Assembly (NCBI RefSeq): GCF_002117915.1
Contig: NZ_BDJB01000003.1
Span: 602,748-666,747, forward strand
DNA: 64,000 bases
Source: Sphingomonas sp. TZW2008
Lineage (GTDB): Bacteria > Pseudomonadota > Alphaproteobacteria > Sphingomonadales > Sphingomonadaceae
Direction of reading: 5' to 3'
In this document: positions 17,365 through 27,732 of the stretch, piece after piece
Position numbering within the stretch: the first letter of the stretch is position 1
Layout: every line of letters begins with the position of its first letter
Program-made: the position numbers and the translations under genes
Notes under the pieces: model-generated
What the model was told of the DNA's origin: nothing
The model's input: only the letters and a program-made list of their open reading frames with translations
Databases searched by the model: none

Positions 17365-18428
17365 CGGCGAACGCGGGTGACGTGCCCCATCTTGCGGCCG
17401 GCGCGCACCTCGCGCTTGCCGTAGAGGTGGAGGTGCGCGCCCGGCTCGGCGAGCAGCTCGCCCCAGCGCCCCGCTGCGTCGCCGATCAGATTCTCCATCG
17501 TCACTTCGCTGCCGGTCAGCCCGGTATCGCCGAGCGGCAGCCCGCAAATCGCGCGGACGTGGTTCTCGAACTGCGAGGTGACCGCGCCCTCGATCGTCCA
17601 ATGCCCCGAATTGTGCACGCGCGGCGCCATCTCGTTGAACACCGGTCCCGCAGGCGTCGCGAAATACTCGCACGTCAGCACGCCGACATGCCCCAGCGCG
17701 TCGGCGATCCGCCCGGTCAGCGCCGCCGCCTCGGTCCAATGCGCGGCGATTTCCGCCGGCGCCGGAACGGTCGAGCGCGCGAGGATCGCGTCGACATGCT
17801 CGTTCCACGGCGGGGGGTAGCTCACCATGTTGCCCGCATGATCGCGCACCAGCACGATCGAGAATTCGTGCGTGAAGTCGACGAAAGCCTCGAGCACCGC
17901 CGGTCCGTCGATCGCCGTCCACGCCGCGTCGGCATCGTCCGCCGAATGCAGCCGCACCTGGCCCTTGCCGTCGTATCCCATGCGCGTCGTCTTGAGCACC
18001 GACGGCGTGCCGATCCGCGCCAGCGCCGTATCGAGCTCGGCGCGCGAGCCGACCGCCGCCCAGCGCGCCGGCGTGCCGCCGAGTGCCGCGACGAATTCCT
18101 TCTCCGCCACTCGTTCCTGTGCCACGCGCAGGCTGGCGGGCGAAGGATGCACCGGCACGCGCTCGGCGAGCCACTCGACCGGGCCGGCGGCGATGTTCTC
18201 GAATTCGTAGGTGACGACGTCGCACTGCGCCGCGAAGTCGGCGAGCACGATGCGGTTGTGGTAGTCCGCACGCGTCATTGACGAGGCGGTCTGCGCCGCG
18301 ACGCTCTCGCGGTCGGGGGCGAGGACGTGCGTGCGATAGCCGAGCTGCGCCGCAGCCGAGGCGATCATCCGCCCCAATTGACCGCCACCCAGGATGCCGA
18401 TCGTCGATCCCGGCGGCAGCGGCGTCAT
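17361..18428 (-). CDS. purK: N5-carboxyaminoimidazole ribonucleotide synthetase
   Basis: An ATP-grasp enzyme of 355 residues that converts AIR, ATP and bicarbonate to N5-CAIR in de novo purine synthesis. The opening [17 protein letters not shown] is the PurK signature. [13 protein letters not shown] is the ATP-grasp loop, and [18 protein letters not shown] is the metal and substrate-binding segment. ATG 18428 overlaps the purE stop as ATGA, so translation is coupled to the mutase that uses its product. The last codons run into the palindromic repeat. Confidence 0.96.
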   Translation of the reverse strand: MTPLPPGSTIGILGGGQLGRMIASAAAQLGYRTHVLAPDRESVAAQTASSMTRADYHNRIVLADFAAQCDVVTYEFENIAAGPVEWLAERVPVHPSPASLRVAQERVAEKEFVAALGGTPARWAAVGSRAELDTALARIGTPSVLKTTRMGYDGKGQVRLHSADDADAAWTAIDGPAVLEAFVDFTHEFSIVLVRDHAGNMVSYPPPWNEHVDAILARSTVPAPAEIAAHWTEAAALTGRIADALGHVGVLTCEYFATPAGPVFNEMAPRVHNSGHWTIEGAVTSQFENHVRAICGLPLGDTGLTGSEVTMENLIGDAAGRWGELLAEPGAHLHLYGKREVRAGRKMGHVTRVRR

Positions 18429-18901
18429 GCCGGGCGCTCCGCCACCGCCTCGGTCTGCGCCGCGCGCCATGCCTTCAGCCGCTCGGCGAGCGCCGCATCG
18501 CCCGTGGCCAGGATCGCGGCGGCGAGCAGCCCGGCGTTGATCGCACCGGCCTTGCCGATCGCCAGCGTGCCGACCGGGATGCCGCCGGGCATCTGCACGA
18601 TCGACAACAGGCTATCCATGCCCTTAAGCGCCTTAGATTCGACGGGCACGCCGAGCACCGGCAGGTGCGTCATCGCCGCCGCCATCCCCGGCAGGTGCGC
18701 CGCGCCGCCCGCGCCTGCGACGATCACCTTGATGCCGCGATCGGCGGCGCCGGTGGCGTAATCGTAGAGCCGCTGCGGCGTGCGATGCGCCGAGACGACG
18801 CGCGTCTCATGCGGGACGGCGAGCGCGTCGAGCGTCTCCGCGGCGTGCCGCATCGTCTCCCAATCGGACGTCGAGCCCATGATGATGCCGACCTGCGCCA
18901 T
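18425..18901 (-). CDS. purE: N5-carboxyaminoimidazole ribonucleotide mutase
   Basis: A 158-residue class I PurE, which moves the carboxyl group of N5-CAIR to give CAIR. The conserved N-terminus is [14 protein letters not shown], with the catalytic loop [14 protein letters not shown] (active-site His). [16 protein letters not shown] and [19 protein letters not shown] complete the family pattern. It is the first gene of a purEK pair, with a 4-bp overlap. Confidence 0.97.
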   Translation of the reverse strand: MAQVGIIMGSTSDWETMRHAAETLDALAVPHETRVVSAHRTPQRLYDYATGAADRGIKVIVAGAGGAAHLPGMAAAMTHLPVLGVPVESKALKGMDSLLSIVQMPGGIPVGTLAIGKAGAINAGLLAAAILATGDAALAERLKAWRAAQTEAVAERPA

Positions 18902-18984
18902 GCTCGGCGGTTAGCGAGCCGCGGAAACGAGGGCAACTGGAAGCTGCGGGGCGTCCGCCGGTTGCGCGCTGCCGCGCGATCCGC

Positions 18985-19560
18985 TCAGCGGCGCGCGCGC
19001 GGATTGAGCGCGAAAACCCGCTCGACGTCGCGCTCGATCACCTTGGCCGTCACGCGTTCCACCAGCCGCTGCGCGCTGCGCCACGGGCGCAGCTCGCCCT
19101 GCCGCTGGCGATGCCCGTCGATTAGCCGACTGCCCCAGCCCTCGATCGCGTCAGCCGGCGGCGCACCGCTCGTGTCGGTAAGCACCAGCGACGGAAAGGG
19201 CAGCGCGATCGCGGGGGAGGCGTAATCGTCCTTCGCCCCCGCGCCATCGCCCGGCGGATCGAACAGCAGCGCGCCGGCGACCCGCCCGACGTAGCCCGCC
19301 GGCGACAGGCGCGCCCACCACGACGCCGCGTGGCAGCCGATACCCTCGGCGACGAGCACCACTGCACGATCGGCGCGCATCACCGCCGCGTCGAGCTGCG
19401 CCGCCCAGATCCCGCGCCGTGCGCCGCTGTCGAGCGTGACGTGTTCGTCGCCGTGGCTCGGCCAGCGCAGCCGCGCGTGCCATGCCGGCGCCGTGACGTC
19501 GGGCGCGGCGATCGTGATGATCGAGAAACGGCTGGGCATCGGCAGTACGGCGGTGGACAT
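18985..19560 (-). CDS. Alpha/beta-hydrolase-like protein (RBBP9/YdeN type) lacking the nucleophile serine
   Basis: A protein of 191 residues with an alpha/beta-hydrolase layout. VVLVAEGIGCHAASWWA occupies the nucleophile-elbow position, where RBBP9/YdeN relatives have HSxGC. Here the motif reads E-G-I-G, so the serine is replaced by glycine. ALLFDPP and FPSLVLTDTSG match later strands of the fold, and the C-terminal WGSRLIDGHRQRQGELRPW resembles the region with the catalytic histidine. The start at 19560 has GGGGAAA just upstream; the frame is open to 19593. It is probably a non-catalytic member. The family call is by pattern only. Confidence 0.65.
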   Translation of the reverse strand: MSTAVLPMPSRFSIITIAAPDVTAPAWHARLRWPSHGDEHVTLDSGARRGIWAAQLDAAVMRADRAVVLVAEGIGCHAASWWARLSPAGYVGRVAGALLFDPPGDGAGAKDDYASPAIALPFPSLVLTDTSGAPPADAIEGWGSRLIDGHRQRQGELRPWRSAQRLVERVTAKVIERDVERVFALNPRARR

Positions 19561-19691
19561 CGCTTTTCCCCGAACGAAGGCGACTCGTATCATGCCATGC
19601 GGGCGGGGCCCGCGGCAATGCCATGCACGGCGACGGTTGCCTGATCGCCGCTAACACGTCACGGTCGATCGCACGGTTCACGGGGGAATAG

Positions 19692-21101
19692 ATGTTCGGT
19701 CCACGCAAGTCGCTGGAATCGGTGACGCAGCACGATGCACGCCACGCGCTCGCCAAGACGCTGTCCTGGCCGCACCTCATCGCGCTCGGCGTCGGCGCGA
19801 TCGTCGGCACCGGCATCTATACGCTGATCGGCGTCGGCGCTGAGCGCGCCGGCCCGGCGGTGATCCTCGCCTTCGTCATCGCCGGCGCGGTGTGTGCCTG
19901 CGCCGCGCTCGCCTATGCCGAACTCGCGACAATGATCCCCGCCGCGGGCAGCGCCTATACCTTCAGCTATGCCGCGCTGGGCGAAGCGCTGGCGTGGATC
20001 GTCGGGTGGAGCCTGATCCTCGAATATTCGCTTGCCTGCGCGACCGTCGCGGTCGGCTGGTCGGGTTATCTCGTCGGCTGGATCCAGGCCGCGGGGGTCA
20101 CGCTGCCACCGCTGCTCCTGTCCGGCCCGCACGACGGCGGCCTGATCAACCTGCCCGCCGTCGCGGTCGCGCTCGCCGTCATGGGTCTGCTGATCGCCGG
20201 CACGCGCGAGAGCGCGACGCTCAACATCGTCCTCGTCGTGGTGAAGCTCACCGCGCTCGCGGTGTTCATCGCCTTCGCCCTGCCTGCGTTCGACGACGGC
20301 AACCTGCAGCCGTTCATGCCCTATGGCTTCGGCTCGGTCGAAACCGGCGGCGAGAAGCGCGGCGTGATGGCGGCGGCGGCGATCGTCTTCTTCGCCTTCT
20401 ACGGCTTCGATGCGGTAGCGACGTCGGCGGAAGAGGCGAAGAACCCGGGCCGCGACCTGACGATCGGCATCGTCGGATCGATGCTGGTCTGCACGCTGAT
20501 CTACATGCTCGTCGCGGTCGCCGCGATCGGCGCGCTGCCGTTCACCAGCCTCGCCAACTCGCCCGAGCCGCTCGCGCTCGTGCTGCGCTCGCTCGATCAC
20601 CCGCAGGCGGCCTATCTTATCGCGCTCGCCGCCGTCATCGCGCTGCCCTCGGTGATCCTCGTCATGATGTACGGGCAGAGCCGCGTGTTCTTCACCATGG
20701 CGCGCGACGGTCTGCTGCCGCGTCGGCTCGCCACGGTCAGCGAGCGGACCGGCGCGCCGACGCTGATCACGCTCGTCACCGGCGTATCGATCGCGATCGT
20801 CGCCGGCATCTTCCGGCTCGACGAGATCGCCGAGCTCGCCAACGCGGGAACGCTGCTCGCCTTTATCGCGGTCGGCGCATGTCTGATGGTGCTGCGCCGC
20901 CGCGCGCCCGACGCGCACCGCCTGTTCCGCTGCCCGCAGCCCTATCTCGTCGGCACGTTGGCGATCGCCGGCTGCGTGTACCTGTTGTTCAGCCTGCCCT
21001 CGGCGACGATCGGCCGTTTCGTGATCTGGAACGTGATCGGGCTGGCGATCTATTTCCTCTACGGGCGCCGCAACAGCCTCGAGGGGAAGGCGCAGGCTTA
21101 A
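19692..21101 (+). CDS. APC family amino-acid permease
   Basis: A protein of 469 residues and about 12 transmembrane helices. Helix 1 holds IALGVGAIVGTGIYTLIGVG, the APC substrate-binding GxG segment, and helix 3 region reads AAGSAYTFSYAALGEALAW. YGFDAVATSAEEAKNPGRDL is the conserved cytoplasmic loop and KNP motif of cationic amino-acid transporter-like permeases. It is an inner-membrane proton- or exchange-driven amino-acid importer; specificity is unknown. Its stop codon shares TTAA with that of the convergent NRDE gene, leaving no room for a separate terminator. Confidence 0.9.
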   Translation: MFGPRKSLESVTQHDARHALAKTLSWPHLIALGVGAIVGTGIYTLIGVGAERAGPAVILAFVIAGAVCACAALAYAELATMIPAAGSAYTFSYAALGEALAWIVGWSLILEYSLACATVAVGWSGYLVGWIQAAGVTLPPLLLSGPHDGGLINLPAVAVALAVMGLLIAGTRESATLNIVLVVVKLTALAVFIAFALPAFDDGNLQPFMPYGFGSVETGGEKRGVMAAAAIVFFAFYGFDAVATSAEEAKNPGRDLTIGIVGSMLVCTLIYMLVAVAAIGALPFTSLANSPEPLALVLRSLDHPQAAYLIALAAVIALPSVILVMMYGQSRVFFTMARDGLLPRRLATVSERTGAPTLITLVTGVSIAIVAGIFRLDEIAELANAGTLLAFIAVGACLMVLRRRAPDAHRLFRCPQPYLVGTLAIAGCVYLLFSLPSATIGRFVIWNVIGLAIYFLYGRRNSLEGKAQA

Positions 21102-21814
21102 CCTCGCGCGGCACCTTCGGGCCAGTCGAACGCCAGCCGGGTGTCGCCTTCCGCCGCGCCGCCCGGTCCGAAGCGCCGCTCGATCATGATCCCGCGGCCG
21201 GCGGCATCGACCGCGACGATCGTGCTGCACCGCGTGCCGTAGACGGTGTCGCGGATGAACACCGGCCGCTCGCCGGTGACAGCGGGCGTCTCATCGGCGA
21301 GCAGATCGAGCAGCGTCTCGACCTCTCCCGCCGCCGCCAGCCAGCCACCGAGCGACGCCTGCAACAGCCGGGTGCGCGGTGAAGGCGGATCGAGCGGGCC
21401 GTTGGCGATGCCGTGCAGGCCGGGCGCCAGCGGCTGGATCCGTGGCTCCGGCTGGTTGGTACGGAACGTCACAGTGTCACCGACAGTGATCAGGCTGAAC
21501 CCGCCGTAGGCCGGCAGCGCTGCGTCGTCCGGCAGCGATCCGTCGCGGAGATAATCCGCCACCAGCGCGCCGCGCGAGGGCGCATCGGCACCGCGCGGGT
21601 AACCCGCGACATTGGTGACGACCGCGAATCGCCCGGCCGCGGAGACACCCATCCACGTACCGCCCGACACCAGATCGCGGCCGGCGAGCACCCCATCCGC
21701 ATCGTCCCACCACGCCAGCGGCGCCGACGCCCGGCTGTGGAACTCGTCGCGGTTGCCGACGACGATCAGCGGCCAGCGCGGATCGGCGTCGATCGCCAGC
21801 GCGACGACGCACAT
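21098..21814 (-). CDS. NRDE family protein (TANGO2-like)
   Basis: A 238-residue protein beginning MCVVALAIDADPRWPLIVVG followed by NRDEFHSRASAPLAWW. The N-terminal Cys2 and the NRDE motif define the family named for it, with a predicted Ntn-hydrolase fold. GGTWMGVSAAGRFAVVTN is the second conserved block. The biochemical role is not settled; human TANGO2 is linked to lipid or haem handling. The start at 21814 is required by the Cys2 motif although the frame is open to 21982. It lies 25 bp after folP on the same strand, so the two may be co-transcribed. Confidence 0.88.
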   Translation of the reverse strand: MCVVALAIDADPRWPLIVVGNRDEFHSRASAPLAWWDDADGVLAGRDLVSGGTWMGVSAAGRFAVVTNVAGYPRGADAPSRGALVADYLRDGSLPDDAALPAYGGFSLITVGDTVTFRTNQPEPRIQPLAPGLHGIANGPLDPPSPRTRLLQASLGGWLAAAGEVETLLDLLADETPAVTGERPVFIRDTVYGTRCSTIVAVDAAGRGIMIERRFGPGGAAEGDTRLAFDWPEGAARG

Positions 21815-21839
21815 CAGCCGCGCTCCGCCGTGCGACGCA

Positions 21840-22886
21840 TCATCCGACGAACGCTCGGTCGCGCAGCCCGCGCCACACGCGCAGCGCCTGCACCGTCTCG
21901 GCGACGTCGTGGACGCGCAGCAGCTGCACTCCCGCCGCTGCGCCGGTAAGCGCAAGAGCCACCGATCCGCCGAGCCGCTCACCCACCGGCGCCTCGTTCG
22001 ACAGCGCGCCGATCAGCCGCTTGCGGCTCGCCCCCAGCATGATCGGGCAGCCGAGCCCGTGGAACATCGCCAGCGCATTGAGCAGTGCGAGATTGTCCTG
22101 CAGCGACTTGCCGAAACCGATGCCCGGATCGACGATGATGCGCGATCGATCGATTCCTGCCGCAACGATCGCCGCGACGCGCGCGTCGAGCCAGTCGAAC
22201 ACCTCGGTCACGACGTCGCGATAGCCGCTGCCGCCGTGCGGTCCCTTGGCGGGATCGGGCGAGTGCATCACGATCACCGGGCAGCCGGCGCGCGCGACGA
22301 CCTCGGCCGCGCGCTTGTCCCACAGCAGCGCGGACACGTCGTTGACGATTGCCGCGCCCGCTCCCAGCGCGCGCTCCATCACCAGCGCCTTGCGCGTGTC
22401 GATCGAGACGAGCGCGCCTGCCGCAGCAAGCCGCTCGATCACCGGCACGACGCGCGCCGCCTCGTCCTCCTCCCACACCAGTGCCGCGCCTGGACGCGTC
22501 GATTCGCCACCGACATCGACGATCGCGGCGCCACTGCCCGCCATCGCCATGCCCGCGGCGGTCGCCGCGGCAACATCGTCGCGGTGCACGCCGCCGTCGG
22601 AGAAACTGTCGGGCGTCAGGTTGAGGATGCCCGCGACGACCGGCTGGTCGAAGCGCAGCGTCCGCTCGCCCAGCGTCAGCGGCGGGCGCGCCGCGATCAC
22701 GCGAGCGTGAATCTGCGCCGCGCGCGCGCCCAGCGTCGCGATCTCGGCCACCGGCACGACGCGCTTGGCACCCTGTTCGATCACCTCATAGGCGGCGAAC
22801 CATTGCAGGCCGCCCGCCAGCCGCACCGCCGCGCCATCGGGATAGGCGAACGGCGCATCGAGGAAGTGGACCGGGCGAAGGTGCAT
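21840..22886 (-). CDS. folP: Dihydropteroate synthase
   Basis: A TIM-barrel enzyme of 348 residues that joins 6-hydroxymethyl-dihydropterin diphosphate to p-aminobenzoate in folate synthesis; it is the sulfonamide target. Motifs are complete: GILNLTPDSFSDGG, DVGGESTRPGA, VSIDTRKA, NDVSALL, VDPGIGFGKS and GASRKRLIGAL. The core starts near residue 80. The first 80 residues (MHLRPVHFLDAPFAYPDGAA onward) are an extension compared with the E. coli enzyme of about 280 residues. Confidence 0.96.
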   Translation of the reverse strand: MHLRPVHFLDAPFAYPDGAAVRLAGGLQWFAAYEVIEQGAKRVVPVAEIATLGARAAQIHARVIAARPPLTLGERTLRFDQPVVAGILNLTPDSFSDGGVHRDDVAAATAAGMAMAGSGAAIVDVGGESTRPGAALVWEEDEAARVVPVIERLAAAGALVSIDTRKALVMERALGAGAAIVNDVSALLWDKRAAEVVARAGCPVIVMHSPDPAKGPHGGSGYRDVVTEVFDWLDARVAAIVAAGIDRSRIIVDPGIGFGKSLQDNLALLNALAMFHGLGCPIMLGASRKRLIGALSNEAPVGERLGGSVALALTGAAAGVQLLRVHDVAETVQALRVWRGLRDRAFVG

Positions 22887-22971
22887 GACAGCCTTTCAGA
22901 ATGCGCCGCCGCTCATGCGTCGCGCGGCACCGGCCGGCAAGCCTGCCGCACGCCCGTCCTTGGTCAGGCCA

Positions 22972-24300
<1,329 letters not shown>

Positions 24301-24301
<1 letters not shown>

Positions 24302-24909
24302 TAGAGCGGCAGAACCGTCTGGGCGACCGGGGCGAAGCTGCGCCGGTGCAGCGGACACGGCCCGTGCTCGGCCAGCGCACGGCGGTGCGCGGGCGCGCCA
24401 TAGCCCTTGTTCGACGCCCAGTCGTAGTGCGGATATGATTCGTGATGCGTGAGCATGATCGTGTCGCGCGTATGCTTGGCGACGATCGAGGCGGCGGCGA
24501 TCGAGCGGCTCAACGCGTCGCCGCCGACGATCGGCGTCGCGGCATAGCCCCAGCGCGGCAGGCGGTTGCCGTCGACCAGCACGTGCCCCGGCGGGCAGCC
24601 AAGCGTAGCGGCGAGCTGATCGACCGCCAGCGTCATCGCCTTCATCGTCGCCCAGTAGATGTTGAGCGCATCGATCTCGTCCGCCTCGACGATGCCGATA
24701 CCGACGGTCGCGCAATCAGTGATTCGCGCGCACAGCCGCCCGCGTTCGGCGGCGACGAGCTTCTTCGAATCATCGATCCCGCGCGGCACACCGCGTTGGG
24801 GCAGGATCACCGCGGCGGCGACCACCGGCCCCGCGAGCGGCCCCCTCCCCGCTTCGTCGACGCCGGCGACGGGGGCGAGATACAGGCGTTCGTGCTTCAA
24901 TCCGGGCAT
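24301..24909 (-). CDS. rnhB: Ribonuclease HII
   Basis: A protein of 202 residues that nicks RNA-DNA hybrids, including single ribonucleotides. The signature AGVDEAGRGPLAGPVVAAAV contains the two acidic metal ligands. DSKKL and IVEADEIDALNIYWATM are the next conserved blocks. VDGNRLP and GDALSRSIAAASIVAKHTRD complete the active site. Starts at 24909 and 24924 are both possible; neither has a clear Shine-Dalgarno sequence, and both overlap the end of the thiD fusion gene, suggesting coupled translation. Confidence 0.93.
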
Positions 24910-26039
24910 GATGCGACCCGCCATGGCGGGAAGCGGCGGTTCTCGCCAGCGGTGTAGAGACGAAGCGGATTGCCCGCGGGATCGACGAGCGCCGCCTCGC
25001 GCCAGCCCCACGACTGATCGATCGGATCGGCGACCGCGATACCCTGCGCGCGCGCCGCAGCGACCGCGGCATCAAGATCGCCGACCTCGAGAAACACGAT
25101 CGCCCGTTCGTCGACCTCCGCTGCCGCCTCGATCGACAGCGTGGTGCCACCCGCGCTCTCGAACCGCGCGTAGCGGCCGCCGCTGTCGACGATCGGGGTG
25201 AGGCCGAGCGCGCGATAGAAGGCGAAGCTGGCTGCGTGGTTGGTCGCGGGGAGCGTCACCTGATTGATCGTCGCGCCCCCGAGATCGCAGTCGAGGCGGA
25301 CCTTGTGATGCCCCATTGGGCCGTGCCCGCTGCCGAGCCCCGGCGCGTCCTTGAGCGCGATGCGCACGAAGCGTCGCGCGCAATCGACCGCCGCAGGCAG
25401 CGGCAGGCCGCGGCCTAATCCTTCCGCGATCGCGCTCGCCAGCGTGCAGCCAGTGCCGTGCGTGTGCGGCGTGTCGATCCGCGGGGCGGACCAGCGCGCG
25501 ACCTCGCCGTCACGCGTGATCAGCCGGTCGGTGATCGTCGCCCCTTCCGCGTGCCCGCCTTTGGCGAGCAACGCCGCGCCGGTCGTGAGTACCGCCGCCT
25601 CGCCCCCGAGTGCCGCGAGCTCCGGCAGATTGGGGGTGACGAGCGTCGCGCCGCGCATCAGCCGATCGAACGCGGCAATCGTCGCGTCGTCGGCGAGCAC
25701 CGATCCCGACGTCGCGATCATCACCGGATCGAACACGATCGGCACGCCGCGCAATCCTTCGAGCACGCCCGCGACCGCATGCACCGTTTCGGCCGATCCG
25801 ATCATCCCGATCTTCACCGCATCGGCGCCGATATCGTCGAGGCAGGCGCGCATCTGCTGCACCACCATCGCCGGCGGGATCGGGTGGACGCCCTGCACGC
25901 CCAGCGTATTCTGCGCGGTGATCGCGGTCACCGCCGTCATCGCATGGCCGCCCAGCATCGTGACGGTGCGGATATCGGCCTGGATGCCCGCCCCGCCGCC
26001 CGAATCGGAGCCGGCGACGATGAGGATCCGCGCCGTCAT
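24897..26039 (-). CDS. thiD: HMP kinase / HMP-phosphate kinase fused to a C-terminal VOC (glyoxalase-fold) domain
   Basis: One uninterrupted frame of 380 residues. Residues 1 to about 258 form a complete ThiD of the thiamine pathway: LIVAGSDSGGGAGIQADIRT (substrate loop), VFDPVMIATSGS, TPNLPELAALGG and THGTGCTLASAIAEG (anion hole). From about residue 260 a VOC domain follows: INQVTLPATNHAASFAFYRA opens it, then VDSGGRYARFESAGGTTLSI and EAALVDPAGNPLRLYTAGE. Normal ThiD ends near residue 265, so the extra 120 residues are a true fusion rather than a start error. The VOC part lacks an obvious full set of metal ligands. Its role in thiamine metabolism is unknown. Confidence 0.9.
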   Translation of the reverse strand: MTARILIVAGSDSGGGAGIQADIRTVTMLGGHAMTAVTAITAQNTLGVQGVHPIPPAMVVQQMRACLDDIGADAVKIGMIGSAETVHAVAGVLEGLRGVPIVFDPVMIATSGSVLADDATIAAFDRLMRGATLVTPNLPELAALGGEAAVLTTGAALLAKGGHAEGATITDRLITRDGEVARWSAPRIDTPHTHGTGCTLASAIAEGLGRGLPLPAAVDCARRFVRIALKDAPGLGSGHGPMGHHKVRLDCDLGGATINQVTLPATNHAASFAFYRALGLTPIVDSGGRYARFESAGGTTLSIEAAAEVDERAIVFLEVGDLDAAVAAARAQGIAVADPIDQSWGWREAALVDPAGNPLRLYTAGENRRFPPWRVASCPD

Positions 26040-26097
26040 CGACGACCTCGCGGCGCGCCTGTCGATCGGACGACCGGCAGCGGGCGGGCCGCCCGGC

Positions 26098-26322
26098 TCA
26101 CCCCTTGTGGAACCGCGTCATCGAGGCGGGATGTTTCTTCAGCGCCGCACCGACGCGCGCGGGGCGGTCGAGCAGTTCGCCGCCGCAGTTGGGGCAGCGC
26201 TCGTCCATCGCATCGGCACAGTCGGCGCAGAAGGTGCATTCGAACGAGCAGATGAACGCCCCGCCCTCGTCGGCGGGAAGATCGGTGCCGCAGCGTTCGC
26301 AATCGGGGCGCATCTCTAGCAT
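26098..26322 (-). CDS. DUF1272 family small zinc-ribbon-like protein
   Basis: A protein of 74 residues with eight cysteines arranged as RPDCERCGTDL, ICSFECTFCADCADAM and CPNCGGELLDRP, matching the DUF1272 pattern. Paired CxxC units suggest one or two structural zinc sites. The function of the family is not known. It sits between the thioesterase gene (10 bp) and thiD on the same strand. Confidence 0.85.
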   Translation of the reverse strand: MLEMRPDCERCGTDLPADEGGAFICSFECTFCADCADAMDERCPNCGGELLDRPARVGAALKKHPASMTRFHKG

Positions 26323-26332
26323 CGCCGCGACT

Positions 26333-26776
26333 CTACGCCACCCGATCGGGCTGCGCCACCACCAGCGCCTCGATGAAGCGGCGTACGTCGCCGTCGATCG
26401 GCACCGGGCGTCCGGTGGGCAGGTGCACGTTGACGCTGACGATCTCGATCACGTTACAAAGATCACCGTGCTGATTGGCGAGTTCGAAGCGCTTGGTGAT
26501 GCTCGACGTGCCGACGCGGTCGATCCGCACCGACACGTCGACGGTGTCGCCGAGCATCAGCGGCTTGAGATAATCGACGGTGGCGCGGCGGACGTGGAAC
26601 TCCATCTCGCGCCACGTCTCGCCGAGCGCGTGGGCGATCCCGGTCCAGTCCCAATATTCGGTGACCGCGACGTCGGCATATTCGAGGTAGCGCGAGTTGA
26701 AGACGACGCGCTGGCCGTCAATTTCGGCGTAGCGCACCTTGAGCGCGGTCGAGAAGGCGAAGCCGGGACGGGTCAT
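26333..26776 (-). CDS. Acyl-CoA thioesterase, 4HBT hotdog family
   Basis: A 147-residue single hotdog domain. KVRYAEIDGQRVVFNSRYLE contains the Asp active-site segment of the YbgC/4-hydroxybenzoyl-CoA thioesterase group, and VDYLKPLMLGDTVDVSVR is the matching central strand. These cytosolic enzymes hydrolyse acyl-CoA thioesters; the chain preference is not readable. It is closely followed by the DUF1272 gene (10 bp). Confidence 0.87.
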   Translation of the reverse strand: MTRPGFAFSTALKVRYAEIDGQRVVFNSRYLEYADVAVTEYWDWTGIAHALGETWREMEFHVRRATVDYLKPLMLGDTVDVSVRIDRVGTSSITKRFELANQHGDLCNVIEIVSVNVHLPTGRPVPIDGDVRRFIEALVVAQPDRVA

Positions 26777-26855
26777 GCGATGATCCTGATACCTGTGTCT
26801 GTTAGGGGCGTGGGCGGCGGCAGTGTCCGCGCCGCGTCGCTGCGTGAACGCGCTG

Positions 26856-27638
26856 CTACAGGATCAGCTTGAGCCCGACGACGGCGAGCGTCGTCGCGAG
26901 GATCGGTGTCAGCACGCGGTCGGTGACGCGCGAGGCGATCACGCTGCCGAGCACGATTCCCGGGATCGAACCCGCCAGCAGCGAAACGAGCAGCGCGGCG
27001 TCGACCGAGCCGAGCCACCAGTGCCCAGTCCCCGCGATCAGCGTCAGCGGCACCGCGTGCGCGATATCCGAACCGACCAGCCGGTTGATCGGCGTCGTGG
27101 GGTAGAGGATCAGCAGCGCCGTCATGCCGAGCGCGCCCGCCCCGACCGAGGTGAGCGAGACGAGCACGCCGAGCAGCGCCCCGAGCAGCACCGTCAGCCC
27201 CGCCAGCCGCCGCGCACTCATGCCGCGAAAGCGCGGCCCGACGCGCGCGACGATCCGCGTACGGAAGAAAGTGGCGAGCGCGGTCAGGATCAGCGCGATT
27301 CCCAGCACCGCCGCGATCGTCGTGCCCGTTTCACTGGTGTGCGCGTTCACCCGGCTCAGCACCAGCAGCGTCAGCGCCGCGGCCGGCACGCTGCCGATCG
27401 CCAGCCGGCGGACGATCGCCCAGTCCACCGTGCCGCGCAGCCCGTGCACCGCGCCGCCGACGGTCTTGGTCGCCGAGGCGTAGAGCAGATCAGTGCCGAC
27501 CGCGGTCGCCGGATGAAACCCAAAGGCGAGCACGAGCAGCGGCGTCATCAGCGATCCGCCGCCGACGCCGGTCAGCCCGACGAGCATGCCCACGAGTACG
27601 CCCACGAGCGAGTAGAGCGGGTTGTACGCGGCGATCAC
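26856..27638 (-). CDS. TauE/SafE family membrane exporter
   Basis: A protein of 260 residues with seven to eight hydrophobic segments. The two half-repeats carry the family glycine motifs: LVGLTGVGGGSLMTPLLVLA in the first and VSLTSVGAGALGMTALLILY in the second. Members move organosulfonates, sulfite or other small anions; the substrate here is unknown. The start is a GTG at 27638, just before the first helix. A neighbouring ATG would cut into that helix. Confidence 0.87.
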   Translation of the reverse strand: MIAAYNPLYSLVGVLVGMLVGLTGVGGGSLMTPLLVLAFGFHPATAVGTDLLYASATKTVGGAVHGLRGTVDWAIVRRLAIGSVPAAALTLLVLSRVNAHTSETGTTIAAVLGIALILTALATFFRTRIVARVGPRFRGMSARRLAGLTVLLGALLGVLVSLTSVGAGALGMTALLILYPTTPINRLVGSDIAHAVPLTLIAGTGHWWLGSVDAALLVSLLAGSIPGIVLGSVIASRVTDRVLTPILATTLAVVGLKLIL

Positions 27639-27732
27639 GTGGCGGCGACCGGCTGCACCGGCGATCGCACAGGCTCGCCGCGGCGGCCCGCGACGCGGCG
27701 ATCGCGTTGCGGCCGCCGTACGGACGGGTGGC

